From Candidatus Nitrosopumilus sp. (GTDB lineage: Archaea; Thermoproteota; Nitrososphaeria; Nitrososphaerales; Nitrosopumilaceae): DNA of 43,169 nt. The notes beneath the pieces are model-generated. The model had not been told where the DNA came from. It did no database searches and worked only from the letters and a program-made list of their open reading frames with translations. Where the stretch lies: contig JAOTYR010000003.1 in assembly GCA_029861785.1 (NCBI GenBank), positions 1 through 43,169 of the forward strand, in the 5' to 3' direction. Of this stretch, positions 1-7,576 are shown one piece after another. The position numbers were made by a program, and so were the translations under genes. Position 1 is the stretch's first letter. Every line of letters starts with the position of its first letter.

Positions 1-191
1 TGATCAGAAATATACACAAAATCCATAACTTTACCATGTTCTAATTGATAATCCAAGCATTCAGTTTCTCCATTTAAAGAGATTTTCAAGGAATTAACAG
101 AACATTCAGTTTCTGCAAAAGCAGGGTAATAATAAAAAAATGATACAGATAGAAGCATCAAGACTAGGTACAGGAAAGAGTTTTTATTCAT
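1..191 (-). CDS. Secreted hypothetical protein, N-terminal part only
   Basis: The reverse strand opens with an ATG at 191 and stays open to the window edge (63 codons seen). The first 27 or so residues are a clear Sec signal peptide: a short Asn/Lys N-terminus, a Leu/Val/Phe-rich core and an AFA cleavage site before ETECS. Two cysteines follow in the mature part, which suggests an extracellular disulfide. The remainder lies outside the window, so no family can be named. The gene lies 43 bases downstream of another secreted protein on the same strand and may be co-transcribed with it. The signal peptide is seen directly; the function is unknown. Confidence 0.7.
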   Translation of the reverse strand, partial: MNKNSFLYLVLMLLSVSFFYYYPAFAETECSVNSLKISLNGETECLDYQLEHGKVMDFVYISD

Positions 192-234
192 TGGGAAACT
201 GAAAACATAATTTTTGCATTTTAAAAAGACACAA

Positions 235-1137
235 TTACATACCTTTATCCAAGAATCGCCAGAAGTGGGTAAGTTCTCTTTCCACAATTACTTCTATATC
301 ATAATCCATTGTGATGGATTTTCCGTCAACATTGCAATAGCTAATTGTTTTTACAAATTCCGCGGGAATGAATTCTAGCACCCAGACTACCTGCCAACCG
401 ATTATTTTAGCTCGGGCATACCAAGGTTCCTGCCAAATTGGCTCAAAGGTAGGACGAACTATTACTTTAACACCTTGTATTTCTTTTACAATTGCAGTAC
501 ACTCCCCCTTCCAAAGTCCCTCCAGCACCATAATGTTTTCTTGTGGAGTTGTAAATGGTGCATTAATGAAGAACGGACTGCGTATTTCACGTGCAAATCC
601 CTTCCATATCTTATCAGTGCCTATGGTTCCTCCGGTATTGGGAACTATCAAAGGTTCATCTGGATCATTTACAAAAGGACATTTGTCAGGATTGTGAACA
701 TCACATGCATCATCCCCTGTCCTAGTTTCCAAAACTTGCTTAATTTCCAATGTATTGTAATTCATATCCAATAGTTTTTTTGCATTAGCTTGCACTTTTG
801 GATCCTTACATGTTTCATATATGCAATTCAAGAGGGCATTGTTTATTGTATTCATCATATTATCATAATCACGAGATTGTTGGGTGGTGGATTCTAAGGC
901 TTCTCCACTTGTAATCAAGAAAATGGGCCTGCCATACAATAAATTTGATGCCTCATCGATTGAAACCTGTTGTACCTCATCTGCGACATTAGGATTGCCC
1001 AATGTATCCACAATTTGGTTTGTGATAAGTTTCATAGAATCTATAGGTTCAGCATAACCTGAAGGTAAAAAGGAAGCCGTTCCTGCAATGATTCCACCAA
1101 TAATAAAAAAAAGGAAAATGCTAGAAAGTTCTTTCAT
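235..1137 (-). CDS. Secreted hypothetical protein with several cysteines
   Basis: This is a 300-residue protein starting at ATG 1137. Residues 1-29 form a signal peptide (hydrophobic run, then GYA before EPIDS). The mature protein has no second membrane segment, so it is probably released or surface-associated. It carries about six cysteines (in the CIYETC, DDACD, DKCPF, GECTA and SYCNV contexts), which would fit disulfides outside the cell. I recognise no catalytic motif or named domain. A second secreted protein follows 43 bases after its stop, and a fibre-like secreted protein lies upstream on the same strand. One copy of a duplicated non-coding element lies about 170-200 bases upstream of its start. 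Confidence 0.75.
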   Translation of the reverse strand: MKELSSIFLFFIIGGIIAGTASFLPSGYAEPIDSMKLITNQIVDTLGNPNVADEVQQVSIDEASNLLYGRPIFLITSGEALESTTQQSRDYDNMMNTINNALLNCIYETCKDPKVQANAKKLLDMNYNTLEIKQVLETRTGDDACDVHNPDKCPFVNDPDEPLIVPNTGGTIGTDKIWKGFAREIRSPFFINAPFTTPQENIMVLEGLWKGECTAIVKEIQGVKVIVRPTFEPIWQEPWYARAKIIGWQVVWVLEFIPAEFVKTISYCNVDGKSITMDYDIEVIVERELTHFWRFLDKGM

Positions 1138-1306
1138 TACATAAATTTGGTAAACAATTCTAATAAGTATTAGCTAACAGTATATTCTCACAGTTAATTA
1201 ATATGCAAACATGATTACATTTCAATGGTAATTCAAGTAATTTTAGAAAAACATATTTTTTCTATTTATTATGATTAATAATTATAGGAATCTAAAATAT
1301 ATTAAA

Positions 1307-1346
1307 TTAAAGTGTTAACGAGCTTATCTACTGTCAGTAAAAATAG
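1307..1346 (+). repeat. Copy A of a duplicated non-coding element
   Basis: This 40-base stretch matches the reverse complement of 16571-16610 at 35 of 40 positions without gaps, including an exact 17-base run (ACTGTCAGTAAAAATAG, 1330-1346). The run starts with the dyad ACTG-N-CAGT. Weaker, gapped similarity appears to continue to about 1405 (TCCC at 1349-1352; CGATAATCTGAAA here against CGAATAATCAGAA in copy B). Read in this orientation, T tracts lie downstream of both copies (1420-1425 here). The gap 1138-1433 holds no other credible gene. Its role is unknown: a small RNA, a shared regulatory element or a mobile-element remnant are all possible. Confidence 0.6.
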
Positions 1347-1433
1347 TATCCCTCTGATTCATGAGTAAAAAATGTGCTAAAACTAAAAGAATAACGATAA
1401 TCTGAAATGGAGAGAATAATTTTTTAAAAAAAG

Positions 1434-2375
1434 TTATGGAGTATTCCAACAAATGGCCCATGCAGTAATTGATGCGGCAGCATTAGCTGCAGAGGCTATA
1501 ACTGCAGTAGGAGGGTCTCCAACAGGAATAATATTTCTTAATCCATCAGTACCAGATGCATCTCCGCCCATTCCAACAACTACATCCCCTGCACTACAAG
1601 ATACTTGTACTCCATTACCTCCATCAACAACATCCGTGTTTGAGACGGTATAGAAACTCAGTTGTGTTAGTTGGAGACTGGATAAATCGGCATCTGATGA
1701 ATCAATACAATCCGTACAAACAATGTCGTTTTCCACAGTTAGAGTTCCATTAACATGTAGTTTTGATGTTGGACTAGCAACTCCAATTCCAAGATTTCCT
1801 GTATTTTGTAGCAACCTAAATGCATCTGAAGCTCCATTGACATCAATTCCAATACCTTGTGAATGAATGCCAACAATTCGAAGTCCATCAGTAGTGCCGC
1901 CTATGTTTATTGCTGCCTCATCTCCATTTAAGAACCAAGTACTGTTTCCTCTAACTTGTAGATCACCATTTATATCTAATTTTTCAACAGGAGATGCAGT
2001 ATCAATTCCAACGCTTGCACCTTCTATGCTTAAAGTATCATTGCCAACGAGAATAACTCTTGCGTCAAAGTCAGTTCCTGTAATATCATTTGTAAAATCA
2101 ATATAGGGTACTCCTCCATTAGTTGTTAACTCTATTGCAGAATTTCCTCCAACATCTGAACCTGTAATCTGCACACCATTTTGATTGGGGGTAATGTCAC
2201 TTCCTTCACCGATAACATGTAGTGCTGCATCTGGAGTTCCAGTTCCAGCTCCATTTACCAATACGTTTCCAGCTAAAGTGATTGTTGGTAAAACTCCTCC
2301 AGCATATGCTGTTCCAACACCAATTGAAATTAACACTAAAAACAATACAAGATATGGTTTTTTACTAAATCTCAA
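1434..2375 (-). CDS. Secreted fibre-like protein with tail-fibre-type repeats
   Basis: The protein has 313 residues and starts at TTG 2375, which is preceded by an AAGGA ribosome site. Residues 1-25 form a signal peptide cut after AYA. The mature part is Gly/Asn/Asp-rich and contains three copies of a G-T/A-x-P-x-x-x-L-x-V/I-x-G unit at about residues 46-56, 122-137 and 195-210. Such units are typical of trimeric beta-structured phage tail fibres and bacterial surface fibres. A CxxC pair follows (residues 220-223, CTDC), as in other exported thaumarchaeal proteins, and two further cysteines lie near the C-terminus. There is no membrane anchor. It is likely a cell-surface or shed fibre. The repeats are seen directly; trimer formation is inferred. 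Confidence 0.75.
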   Translation of the reverse strand: MRFSKKPYLVLFLVLISIGVGTAYAGGVLPTITLAGNVLVNGAGTGTPDAALHVIGEGSDITPNQNGVQITGSDVGGNSAIELTTNGGVPYIDFTNDITGTDFDARVILVGNDTLSIEGASVGIDTASPVEKLDINGDLQVRGNSTWFLNGDEAAINIGGTTDGLRIVGIHSQGIGIDVNGASDAFRLLQNTGNLGIGVASPTSKLHVNGTLTVENDIVCTDCIDSSDADLSSLQLTQLSFYTVSNTDVVDGGNGVQVSCSAGDVVVGMGGDASGTDGLRNIIPVGDPPTAVIASAANAAASITAWAICWNTP

Positions 2376-2721
2376 AATAATATTCCTTGAAAAGTAATAC
2401 AGATTATCATGTTGCCCGTCATGCTTGTTCTTATTTTTTTTGAAGATATTAAAGCATGACCATACTTCCCGAATATCGTACTAGTTCATGATGATATTAC
2501 ATGTTTCTGTACTAAGACTTGCAAATTTTACAATATGGAATTAAGAGATATCATCGTTTAACTCATTTCTCTGCAAGAAACTATGGATTCAAAGAAATTA
2601 AATTATTCTTCTTATATCTCATTAATTTCATCCTTCAAAAAATTAAATTCAGAAAAACAAAAAGAAAACTAGTCTCTGTTTGTCCTGCTCAATACCAAGT
2701 AAATTCCAGCACTTGCAATTC
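2376..2721. other. Non-coding gap upstream of the fibre gene
   Basis: No convincing gene lies in these 346 bases. The gap holds the probable promoter region of the minus-strand fibre gene and a perfect 9-base inverted repeat (2418-2426 GTCATGCTT with 2452-2460 AAGCATGAC) whose centre lies about 64 bases upstream of the TTG start. An open frame at 2519-2725 has no start signal and an unlikely composition. Confidence 0.5.
2418..2460. promoter_or_regulatory. 9-bp inverted repeat upstream of the fibre gene
   Basis: GTCATGCTT (2418-2426) and AAGCATGAC (2452-2460) are exact inverted copies separated by 25 AT-rich bases. The position just upstream of the fibre gene's presumed promoter would suit an operator or an RNA hairpin. 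No regulator can be assigned. Confidence 0.3.
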
Positions 2722-3570
2722 TTAGGCGTTTGCAGTTAAAATTAAAACTTCCCAAGGAAATTTTATTATTTTATTTTTCATAGTGTAAGGCTTTACATTT
2801 TCACGAATTAACTCCATCAATTCTCTTCTTTCTTTTTTATCAAGAGTGTCTAATTTTTCTTTTAATGGCTTTGCAACATATCTGAGATAGTTTCTCCAAT
2901 AATTCTCAAAGGTTCCTGGACTAAAGGTAAATACAAAATTTTTTACAGTAATTTGAGAAAAACCGGCTTTTCTTACTTCATTTTTTAATGAGAATTTTGT
3001 CCCAAATCTATCTAAATCAGGGGATCCCGGAGGAACATAATCTGGAATAAATTTTGTTACTGCATCAAAAATACTGCTAAAAAAAGGAACCTTTTCTGCT
3101 GCACCATGAACAGTTATGCCTAATTTTCCTCCCTTTTTTAGATGTTTTTTGATATTTTTTAGGGCTTTTTGGGAATTGGGAAAAAAGAACAACGCATATT
3201 GACATGTAATTACATCAAACTGTTTTGAAAAGTAAAAGTGCTCAGCATCAACATTTACAAAATCCAAATTTGATTTAGAATCATTCCATTTTTTTGCAAT
3301 TTTCATTGCTGTAATAGATGTATCACCACCTACCACAAAACCTGACTTGCCTACCTTCTGACTAATTTTTTTTGTAACTACTCCAGTACCACAAGCAAGA
3401 TCAAATACATGATCTCCTTTGTTAATATCTAATAATTGAACCAATTTTGATGTACTTGCAAAAGGCCCCTGACTAACACTTGCCCATCTTTTATGATAAC
3501 GTGGAGCCACTTCATTCCATATTGTAATATTTCGTTTTTTGTAATCTGTGTGGTTAAATTTCACTTTCAA
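2722..3570 (-). CDS. Class I SAM-dependent methyltransferase, UbiE/COQ5-like
   Basis: This 282-residue protein has a Rossmann-type methyltransferase fold in its N-terminal two thirds. Motif I, VFDLACGTGVV (about residues 55-65), binds S-adenosylmethionine; VGGDTSITAM and VNVDAEHFYF correspond to motifs II and III, and the post-motif region follows (DVITCQYALFFFP). The N-terminal WNEVAPRYHKRW pattern is typical of UbiE-like enzymes. The substrate cannot be read from the sequence; a lipid, quinone or other small molecule is likely. The start is TTG 3570 (GTG 3564 is an alternative). A TATA-like stretch at about 3588-3598 overlaps the end of the preceding small gene, so it may have its own promoter. 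Family assignment is secure; substrate is open. Confidence 0.85.
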   Translation of the reverse strand: MKVKFNHTDYKKRNITIWNEVAPRYHKRWASVSQGPFASTSKLVQLLDINKGDHVFDLACGTGVVTKKISQKVGKSGFVVGGDTSITAMKIAKKWNDSKSNLDFVNVDAEHFYFSKQFDVITCQYALFFFPNSQKALKNIKKHLKKGGKLGITVHGAAEKVPFFSSIFDAVTKFIPDYVPPGSPDLDRFGTKFSLKNEVRKAGFSQITVKNFVFTFSPGTFENYWRNYLRYVAKPLKEKLDTLDKKERRELMELIRENVKPYTMKNKIIKFPWEVLILTANA

Positions 3571-3593
3571 TTTTTTGATGTTTTGGATATATT

Positions 3594-3750
3594 TTATGTA
3601 ACCTCTTTTAGGTCAGATTTTAAAGTTCTTCCAGTCTCATGAAAATATCTATGTTCAACTTCTCTTAATTTTTCTTTTAATTTGTTGTTTTGTGATTTTT
3701 TTAATTTCTTTATACTCAGCAATAAGTTTTCTAAGTTCTGATTTTTTCAT
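3594..3750 (-). pseudogene. Small charged protein gene with an apparent frameshift
   Basis: An ATG at 3750 overlaps the coaBC stop as ATGA, which implies translational coupling. The first frame encodes a Lys/Glu-rich start (MKKSELRKLIAEYKEIKK) and then hits a stop after 31 codons. If one base of the A7 run (T7 at 3696-3702 on the + strand) is skipped, the frame continues to a stop at 3594 and gives a coherent 51-residue helical protein whose second half holds EVEHRYFHETGRTLKSDL. The second frame alone could start at TTG 3722 and give 42 residues. It could be a real mutation, a sequencing error in a homopolymer, or programmed or transcriptional slippage. No function can be named. Confidence 0.5.
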
Positions 3751-5012
3751 TTTAATTTATTTTCAATCTCTTTTCGAATAAATTTTGCAATTTTTTGTTT
3801 ATTCTTCCACCCTGAAGATTTTATCTTTTTTGAATCAACAATTAAAACTTCATTGTTGTTGGGATTTTTTTTATATCGAGATGAACCAATATCATTGGCT
3901 ACAATCATATCGGCATTTGATTCTTTTAATTTTTTATGAGCCTTGCCAATCAAATCTTTTTTTGACAGATTAGCCTCTGCTTTGAATCCCACCAAAATTA
4001 CATTTTTCTGCATTTTTTTAATCTGATCAATTATTTTAGGTACTTTTTTGAGGCCAATTTTGATGCTCTTCTGAGTACTATCGAGCTTTTGTTTACTTGG
4101 ATTCTTAGGGGTGTAATCTGCAGCAGCTGCGGCCATGATAACAACATCAAATTTCTTTTTCATTTGTTTTTTTACTTCATCATGCATTTCTTTACTTGTT
4201 AAAACTTTGATTATTTTTGCTCCTATAGGTGGTTTTTCAATTCCAGGACCGTAAACTAAAGTCACTTTAGATCCTGCTGAAACTAACTCTGAAGCTAGTA
4301 AAACACCCGTTTTTCCTGAACTTTGATTTGTTATTACTCTTACAGGATCAATATATTCAATTGTAGGCCCTGCAGTCATTAAGATTTTTTTATTTTTTAA
4401 AATAGATGAGGATCCAAATTTCTTTAAAATATAATCCAAAACATCTTCAGGCTCTGTTGCTTTGGCCTTTTCTTCAATCATTTGAGGAGTCAAAAATTCA
4501 ATTTTATTTTTTAAAAATTCAATGTTTTTCTTTACTGCCAAATTATCATACATTGAAGCATGCATCGCAAGACACATCAAAATTGGGATTTTTGATCCAA
4601 ATCCTACCGTAAGAATAGTAGATACTGGGGTATCATCAATCCCATTTGCTAACTTACCAAGTGTATTTGCAGTTGCGGGATAAACCACTATCAAATCTGA
4701 TTGATTATAGTCTGCTAATCTAATATGCTCAAGTTTACCCGTTAGTTTTGTAATTACTTCATTACCTGTGGCCCATCTAAAATAATCAGGTTGAACCAAT
4801 TTAGTAACAGAATTTGTTGCAACACATGTTACATCTGCCCCATGTCGCATCAATAACCTTGCTAGTTCTATAGCTTTGTAAGCTGCAACACTACCTGCTA
4901 CACAAAGAACAATTTTTTTCCCAGACAACTCAAAACCATAGGAATTTACAATATCTAGAGAAGGATGATCCTTTTTTTTGGTTATTTTCTTTTCATCTAC
5001 CAATCTCATCAC
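3747..5012 (-). CDS. coaBC: Bifunctional phosphopantothenoylcysteine decarboxylase / phosphopantothenate-cysteine ligase
   Basis: CoaBC (Dfp) makes 4'-phosphopantetheine from 4'-phosphopantothenate and cysteine in CoA synthesis. The N-terminal half (about residues 30-190) is the flavin-dependent decarboxylase: VAGSVAAYKA at 38-47 binds FMN, H96 (KLEHIRLA) is the likely catalytic His, PATANTLGKLANGIDD is the flavoprotein signature and CLAMHASM stands in for the PAMN motif. The C-terminal half (from about 208) is the ligase, with TAGPTIEYIDPVRVITNQSSGK and AAAAADYTP. At 421 residues it has the usual length. The start overlaps the 3' end of panB by 20 bases; two adjacent ATGs (5012, 5009) are possible. 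Its stop overlaps a small downstream ORF. Confidence 0.95.
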   Translation of the reverse strand: MMRLVDEKKITKKKDHPSLDIVNSYGFELSGKKIVLCVAGSVAAYKAIELARLLMRHGADVTCVATNSVTKLVQPDYFRWATGNEVITKLTGKLEHIRLADYNQSDLIVVYPATANTLGKLANGIDDTPVSTILTVGFGSKIPILMCLAMHASMYDNLAVKKNIEFLKNKIEFLTPQMIEEKAKATEPEDVLDYILKKFGSSSILKNKKILMTAGPTIEYIDPVRVITNQSSGKTGVLLASELVSAGSKVTLVYGPGIEKPPIGAKIIKVLTSKEMHDEVKKQMKKKFDVVIMAAAAADYTPKNPSKQKLDSTQKSIKIGLKKVPKIIDQIKKMQKNVILVGFKAEANLSKKDLIGKAHKKLKESNADMIVANDIGSSRYKKNPNNNEVLIVDSKKIKSSGWKNKQKIAKFIRKEIENKLK

Positions 5013-5832
5013 GTAATTTTTTCAACTCTTCCTCCTCCATCGAAAACCAGTTTTCTTGACCTGGAAACGTGCCTAATTCTATATCCTTTTTGTAATTCGC
5101 AACAGCTTTTACAATATCTTCAGACAAGTTCATGTATCTCTTTACAAATTTTGGTTTTAGTTTATCGTACATACCTAGTAAATCATGAACCACAAGAACT
5201 TGACCATTACACCCAACACCCGAACCTATTCCAATTGTAGGAACTCGAATTGTTTCAGAAATAATCTCAGCCACTTCATGACTTACCATTTCTAGCACAA
5301 TACTAAAAACTCCAGCCTCCTCAAGCTCTTTCGCATCATCAATTAATTTTAAAGCAGCATCTTTTGTTTTTCCCTGAACTTTGTATCCTTGAGATAGCAT
5401 TGTAGTTTGTGGTTGAAAGCCGATATGTCCCATCACTGGAATTCCAATATCAACAATAGCACTAATTGTCTCAGCCATTGGAGCACCACCTTCTAGCTTT
5501 ACGGCATCAGCTCCGGCTTTAATTAGTCGCCCAGAATTTTTTATTGCATCATCAATATTTGCCTGATATGACATAAATGGTAAATCAGCTACAAGTAATG
5601 AATTTTGTCTAGCTCGACTTACTGATTCGGTAAACATACACATTTGTTCCACAGTAACGGGAATTGTATTTTCATATCCTAGCATTACCATTCCAGCACT
5701 ATCTCCAACTAGAAGCACGTCAACTCCAGCCTTATCACACAAATAGGCAAGAGAATAATCATAACTAGTAATTACAGAAATTTTCTTTTCATCTTTTTTC
5801 ATATTTATTATATCTTGAACAGATTTAGGCAA
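4993..5832 (-). CDS. panB: 3-methyl-2-oxobutanoate hydroxymethyltransferase
   Basis: PanB transfers a one-carbon unit from a folate or pterin carrier to 2-oxoisovalerate to form ketopantoate, the first committed step to pantoate and CoA. Visible features include VGDSAGMVMLGY with metal ligand D44, ADLPF with D83, KLEGG with E114, GHIGFQPQ, and the catalytic E181 in VLEMVSHEV, numbered as in the well-studied bacterial enzyme. The length of 279 is normal, with a slightly extended C-terminus. The start is TTG 5832, overlapping the stop of the upstream phosphopantothenate synthetase gene, with AAGAGG as ribosome site. It is the third gene of the CoA operon. No ketopantoate reductase gene is seen in the window. 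Confidence 0.95.
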   Translation of the reverse strand: MPKSVQDIINMKKDEKKISVITSYDYSLAYLCDKAGVDVLLVGDSAGMVMLGYENTIPVTVEQMCMFTESVSRARQNSLLVADLPFMSYQANIDDAIKNSGRLIKAGADAVKLEGGAPMAETISAIVDIGIPVMGHIGFQPQTTMLSQGYKVQGKTKDAALKLIDDAKELEEAGVFSIVLEMVSHEVAEIISETIRVPTIGIGSGVGCNGQVLVVHDLLGMYDKLKPKFVKRYMNLSEDIVKAVANYKKDIELGTFPGQENWFSMEEEELKKLRDEIGR

Positions 5833-6589
5833 TTTGAGACCTCTTTGTTAAATTATTTTTTATTTCCTTAATGTTATCTGAAAGATTTTTTTTATTATTA
5901 AAATCATTTACAATCTGTTCAAGAGATTTTCTATTTTTTTTAGAAAGTTTCTTACAATTTTGAATCAACAAATCCATTGCACGAGTTACATTATCCACTA
6001 TTGTGATATTAGCTGTTTGCGAAGTCCTTGAAAGTGGATTTAGATCAAAAGTAATTACAATTTTTCCAGCTTTCCTCAAAGCCAAAGTTCTATCTCCATC
6101 TTCTAAAGGAACCACAACTACATCTGCTGAAAATATTCCATTTTTATCTATAATTCTTCTTGCTGAATCTATGCCTGAAAGAATGGCCTTTGAGTCAGAA
6201 TTCGTTCCTAAGATCTCCTTGGCTCCATAATTTTTTAATGTCTTGACTATTGCTTTTTTTCTTTTTTCATTAGAATAAAACAGATTTACCTCAATTTTTG
6301 AGCCTGTCTGTCCCGCGAGTATTACTACTTCTTTTGGACATAATGCAGCAATATTCCCATTTACTGAAATTACAGGTAAATCTGCCAGCAAGATCTGAGC
6401 AGCTGCGGCTTTAATTGCTGATTTGGCCGACTTTCCGGTTTTCTCTCCTAGTAAATAATCAAAAGCCTCTCCTCTTCCTTGAGCAAGAAGACCTTCTTTG
6501 GCTACTAATCCATTATCAAAACCTGATACTAATTTTTCACGAATTAATAATGATTTTGCCCTAGGATGAGATTTTGGAATTAAAGGCAT
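5825..6589 (-). CDS. 4-phosphopantoate--beta-alanine ligase (archaeal phosphopantothenate synthetase)
   Basis: This is the archaeal enzyme that joins 4-phosphopantoate and beta-alanine using ATP, replacing bacterial PanC chemistry and working after pantoate kinase. It was recognised from the N-terminal block IPKSHPRAKSLLIREKLV, followed by GLVAKEGLLAQGRGEAFDYLLGEKT, both hallmarks of the COG1701 family, and from conserved stretches later on (VVVPLEDGDRTLALRKAGK, FDLNPLSRTS). The length of 254 is normal. The start ATG 6589 lies 10 bases after the stop of the pantoate kinase gene, and its own stop overlaps the panB start, so translation is probably coupled. It acts in the cytoplasm. Confidence 0.93.
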   Translation of the reverse strand: MPLIPKSHPRAKSLLIREKLVSGFDNGLVAKEGLLAQGRGEAFDYLLGEKTGKSAKSAIKAAAAQILLADLPVISVNGNIAALCPKEVVILAGQTGSKIEVNLFYSNEKRKKAIVKTLKNYGAKEILGTNSDSKAILSGIDSARRIIDKNGIFSADVVVVPLEDGDRTLALRKAGKIVITFDLNPLSRTSQTANITIVDNVTRAMDLLIQNCKKLSKKNRKSLEQIVNDFNNKKNLSDNIKEIKNNLTKRSQIA

Positions 6590-6599
6590 TAAATTTCAA

Positions 6600-7511
6600 T
6601 TAATTATTAAGAACTCTTGCTCCTTGCAAATCTAATTCTGATTTTATTATTTTCCCCTCTGGATATTTTTTGAGAATTTCTAAAACTTTAGATTCTTGTT
6701 CTTTAGGTACCATAGAAAAAACAGTTTCACCAAATAATGCTACCCCACTTTTAATTCCATTAAAAGACAATTCTTCAATTAGTTTTTCCATTCTTGGAGT
6801 CATTACTTTGACATATTTTGCAAATTCTAATGACATCTCTTGAAAATTATTATAGTTTTTTGACTCAAGTAATCTATCTACCATCTTTCCACCCAGACCA
6901 TTAATTTTAGAAAGTTGCTCTTGAAGAAATTTGTTTGTTGAAATTGGAGAAAAGCAGATCATGATAACTGAAATATTTTTAGTATCAATTTTTTCAACTT
7001 TCCCAATTCCAGGCGCACCAGGCTTTACTCTTATCTCAAAACCTCCATGATATGATGCCAATACATCACCTAATCCAGTTTTACAATTAACCTCCGCATT
7101 ATGGGCAATTTTACCAATATCAACTCTGTCTAATTTTGTTTCAAGTACTTGATCTAAAGCATATGATAAAGATAGCGCAACTGCCGCACTAGATCCTAGA
7201 CCATATCCAACTGGAATAGAAATTTGATGCTCTATATCAAAGAAAATATTTTCAAAATCTCCTAAATTTAAAAATTCATTTAATACAAATTCTGAAACAT
7301 CAGTCTTGTCAGATTGATATCCTTTAGTTGATATTCTAAATTTTTCATCTTGATTTGTTTTAGTAGAGATTGTTACTTTGGTGGTAACTCCTTCTTTGAT
7401 TGAAAATCCTGCTCCCATTGAACCAAATTTTTCTGGAAATCCTAAATTTTCTTCAACATGTGCTTTGAAAAATCCTGTAACGTGTGCGGGACAAAATGCT
7501 ATCGCCTCCAT
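6600..7511 (-). CDS. Pantoate kinase (GHMP family)
   Basis: This is the archaeal pantoate kinase, which phosphorylates pantoate with ATP as the first of the two archaeal steps that replace PanC/CoaA. The N-terminal block (residues 5-17, AFCPAHVTGFFKA) is characteristic of this GHMP subgroup, and the GHMP ATP-binding loop PVGYGLGSSAAVAL lies at about residues 100-113. A conserved GLGDVLASYHGGFEIR follows. The length of 303 is typical. It is the first gene of the CoA operon; ATG 7511 sits about 28 bases from a TATA-like TTATATTT (7535-7542), so the transcript is probably leaderless. Divergent transcription with an AbrB/PhoU regulator suggests, but does not prove, shared control. Confidence 0.92.
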   Translation of the reverse strand: MEAIAFCPAHVTGFFKAHVEENLGFPEKFGSMGAGFSIKEGVTTKVTISTKTNQDEKFRISTKGYQSDKTDVSEFVLNEFLNLGDFENIFFDIEHQISIPVGYGLGSSAAVALSLSYALDQVLETKLDRVDIGKIAHNAEVNCKTGLGDVLASYHGGFEIRVKPGAPGIGKVEKIDTKNISVIMICFSPISTNKFLQEQLSKINGLGGKMVDRLLESKNYNNFQEMSLEFAKYVKVMTPRMEKLIEELSFNGIKSGVALFGETVFSMVPKEQESKVLEILKKYPEGKIIKSELDLQGARVLNN

Positions 7512-7576
7512 TGATCTAAATTTAAACTATACATAAAATATAAGAATATGGCTTAAATTAATTATATTAGTATAAA
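7512..7576. promoter_or_regulatory. Divergent promoter region, CoA operon / PhoU-like gene
   Basis: These 65 AT-rich bases separate two divergent starts. TATA-like stretches lie at about 7535-7542 (serving the minus strand) and 7552-7559 (serving the plus strand). No Shine-Dalgarno sequence precedes either start, so both messages are probably leaderless. Confidence 0.5.

Noticed and set aside
368-774. Two plus-strand frames of about 100 codons
   Set aside because: Both are opposite to the secreted protein at 235-1137, which has a signal peptide and proper start; they are shadows.
2519-2725. 68-codon plus-strand frame
   Set aside because: It lies in a promoter gap, has no TATA box or ribosome site in place, and a biased Lys/Phe/Ile composition expected from AT-rich non-coding DNA; its end overlaps the methyltransferase gene.
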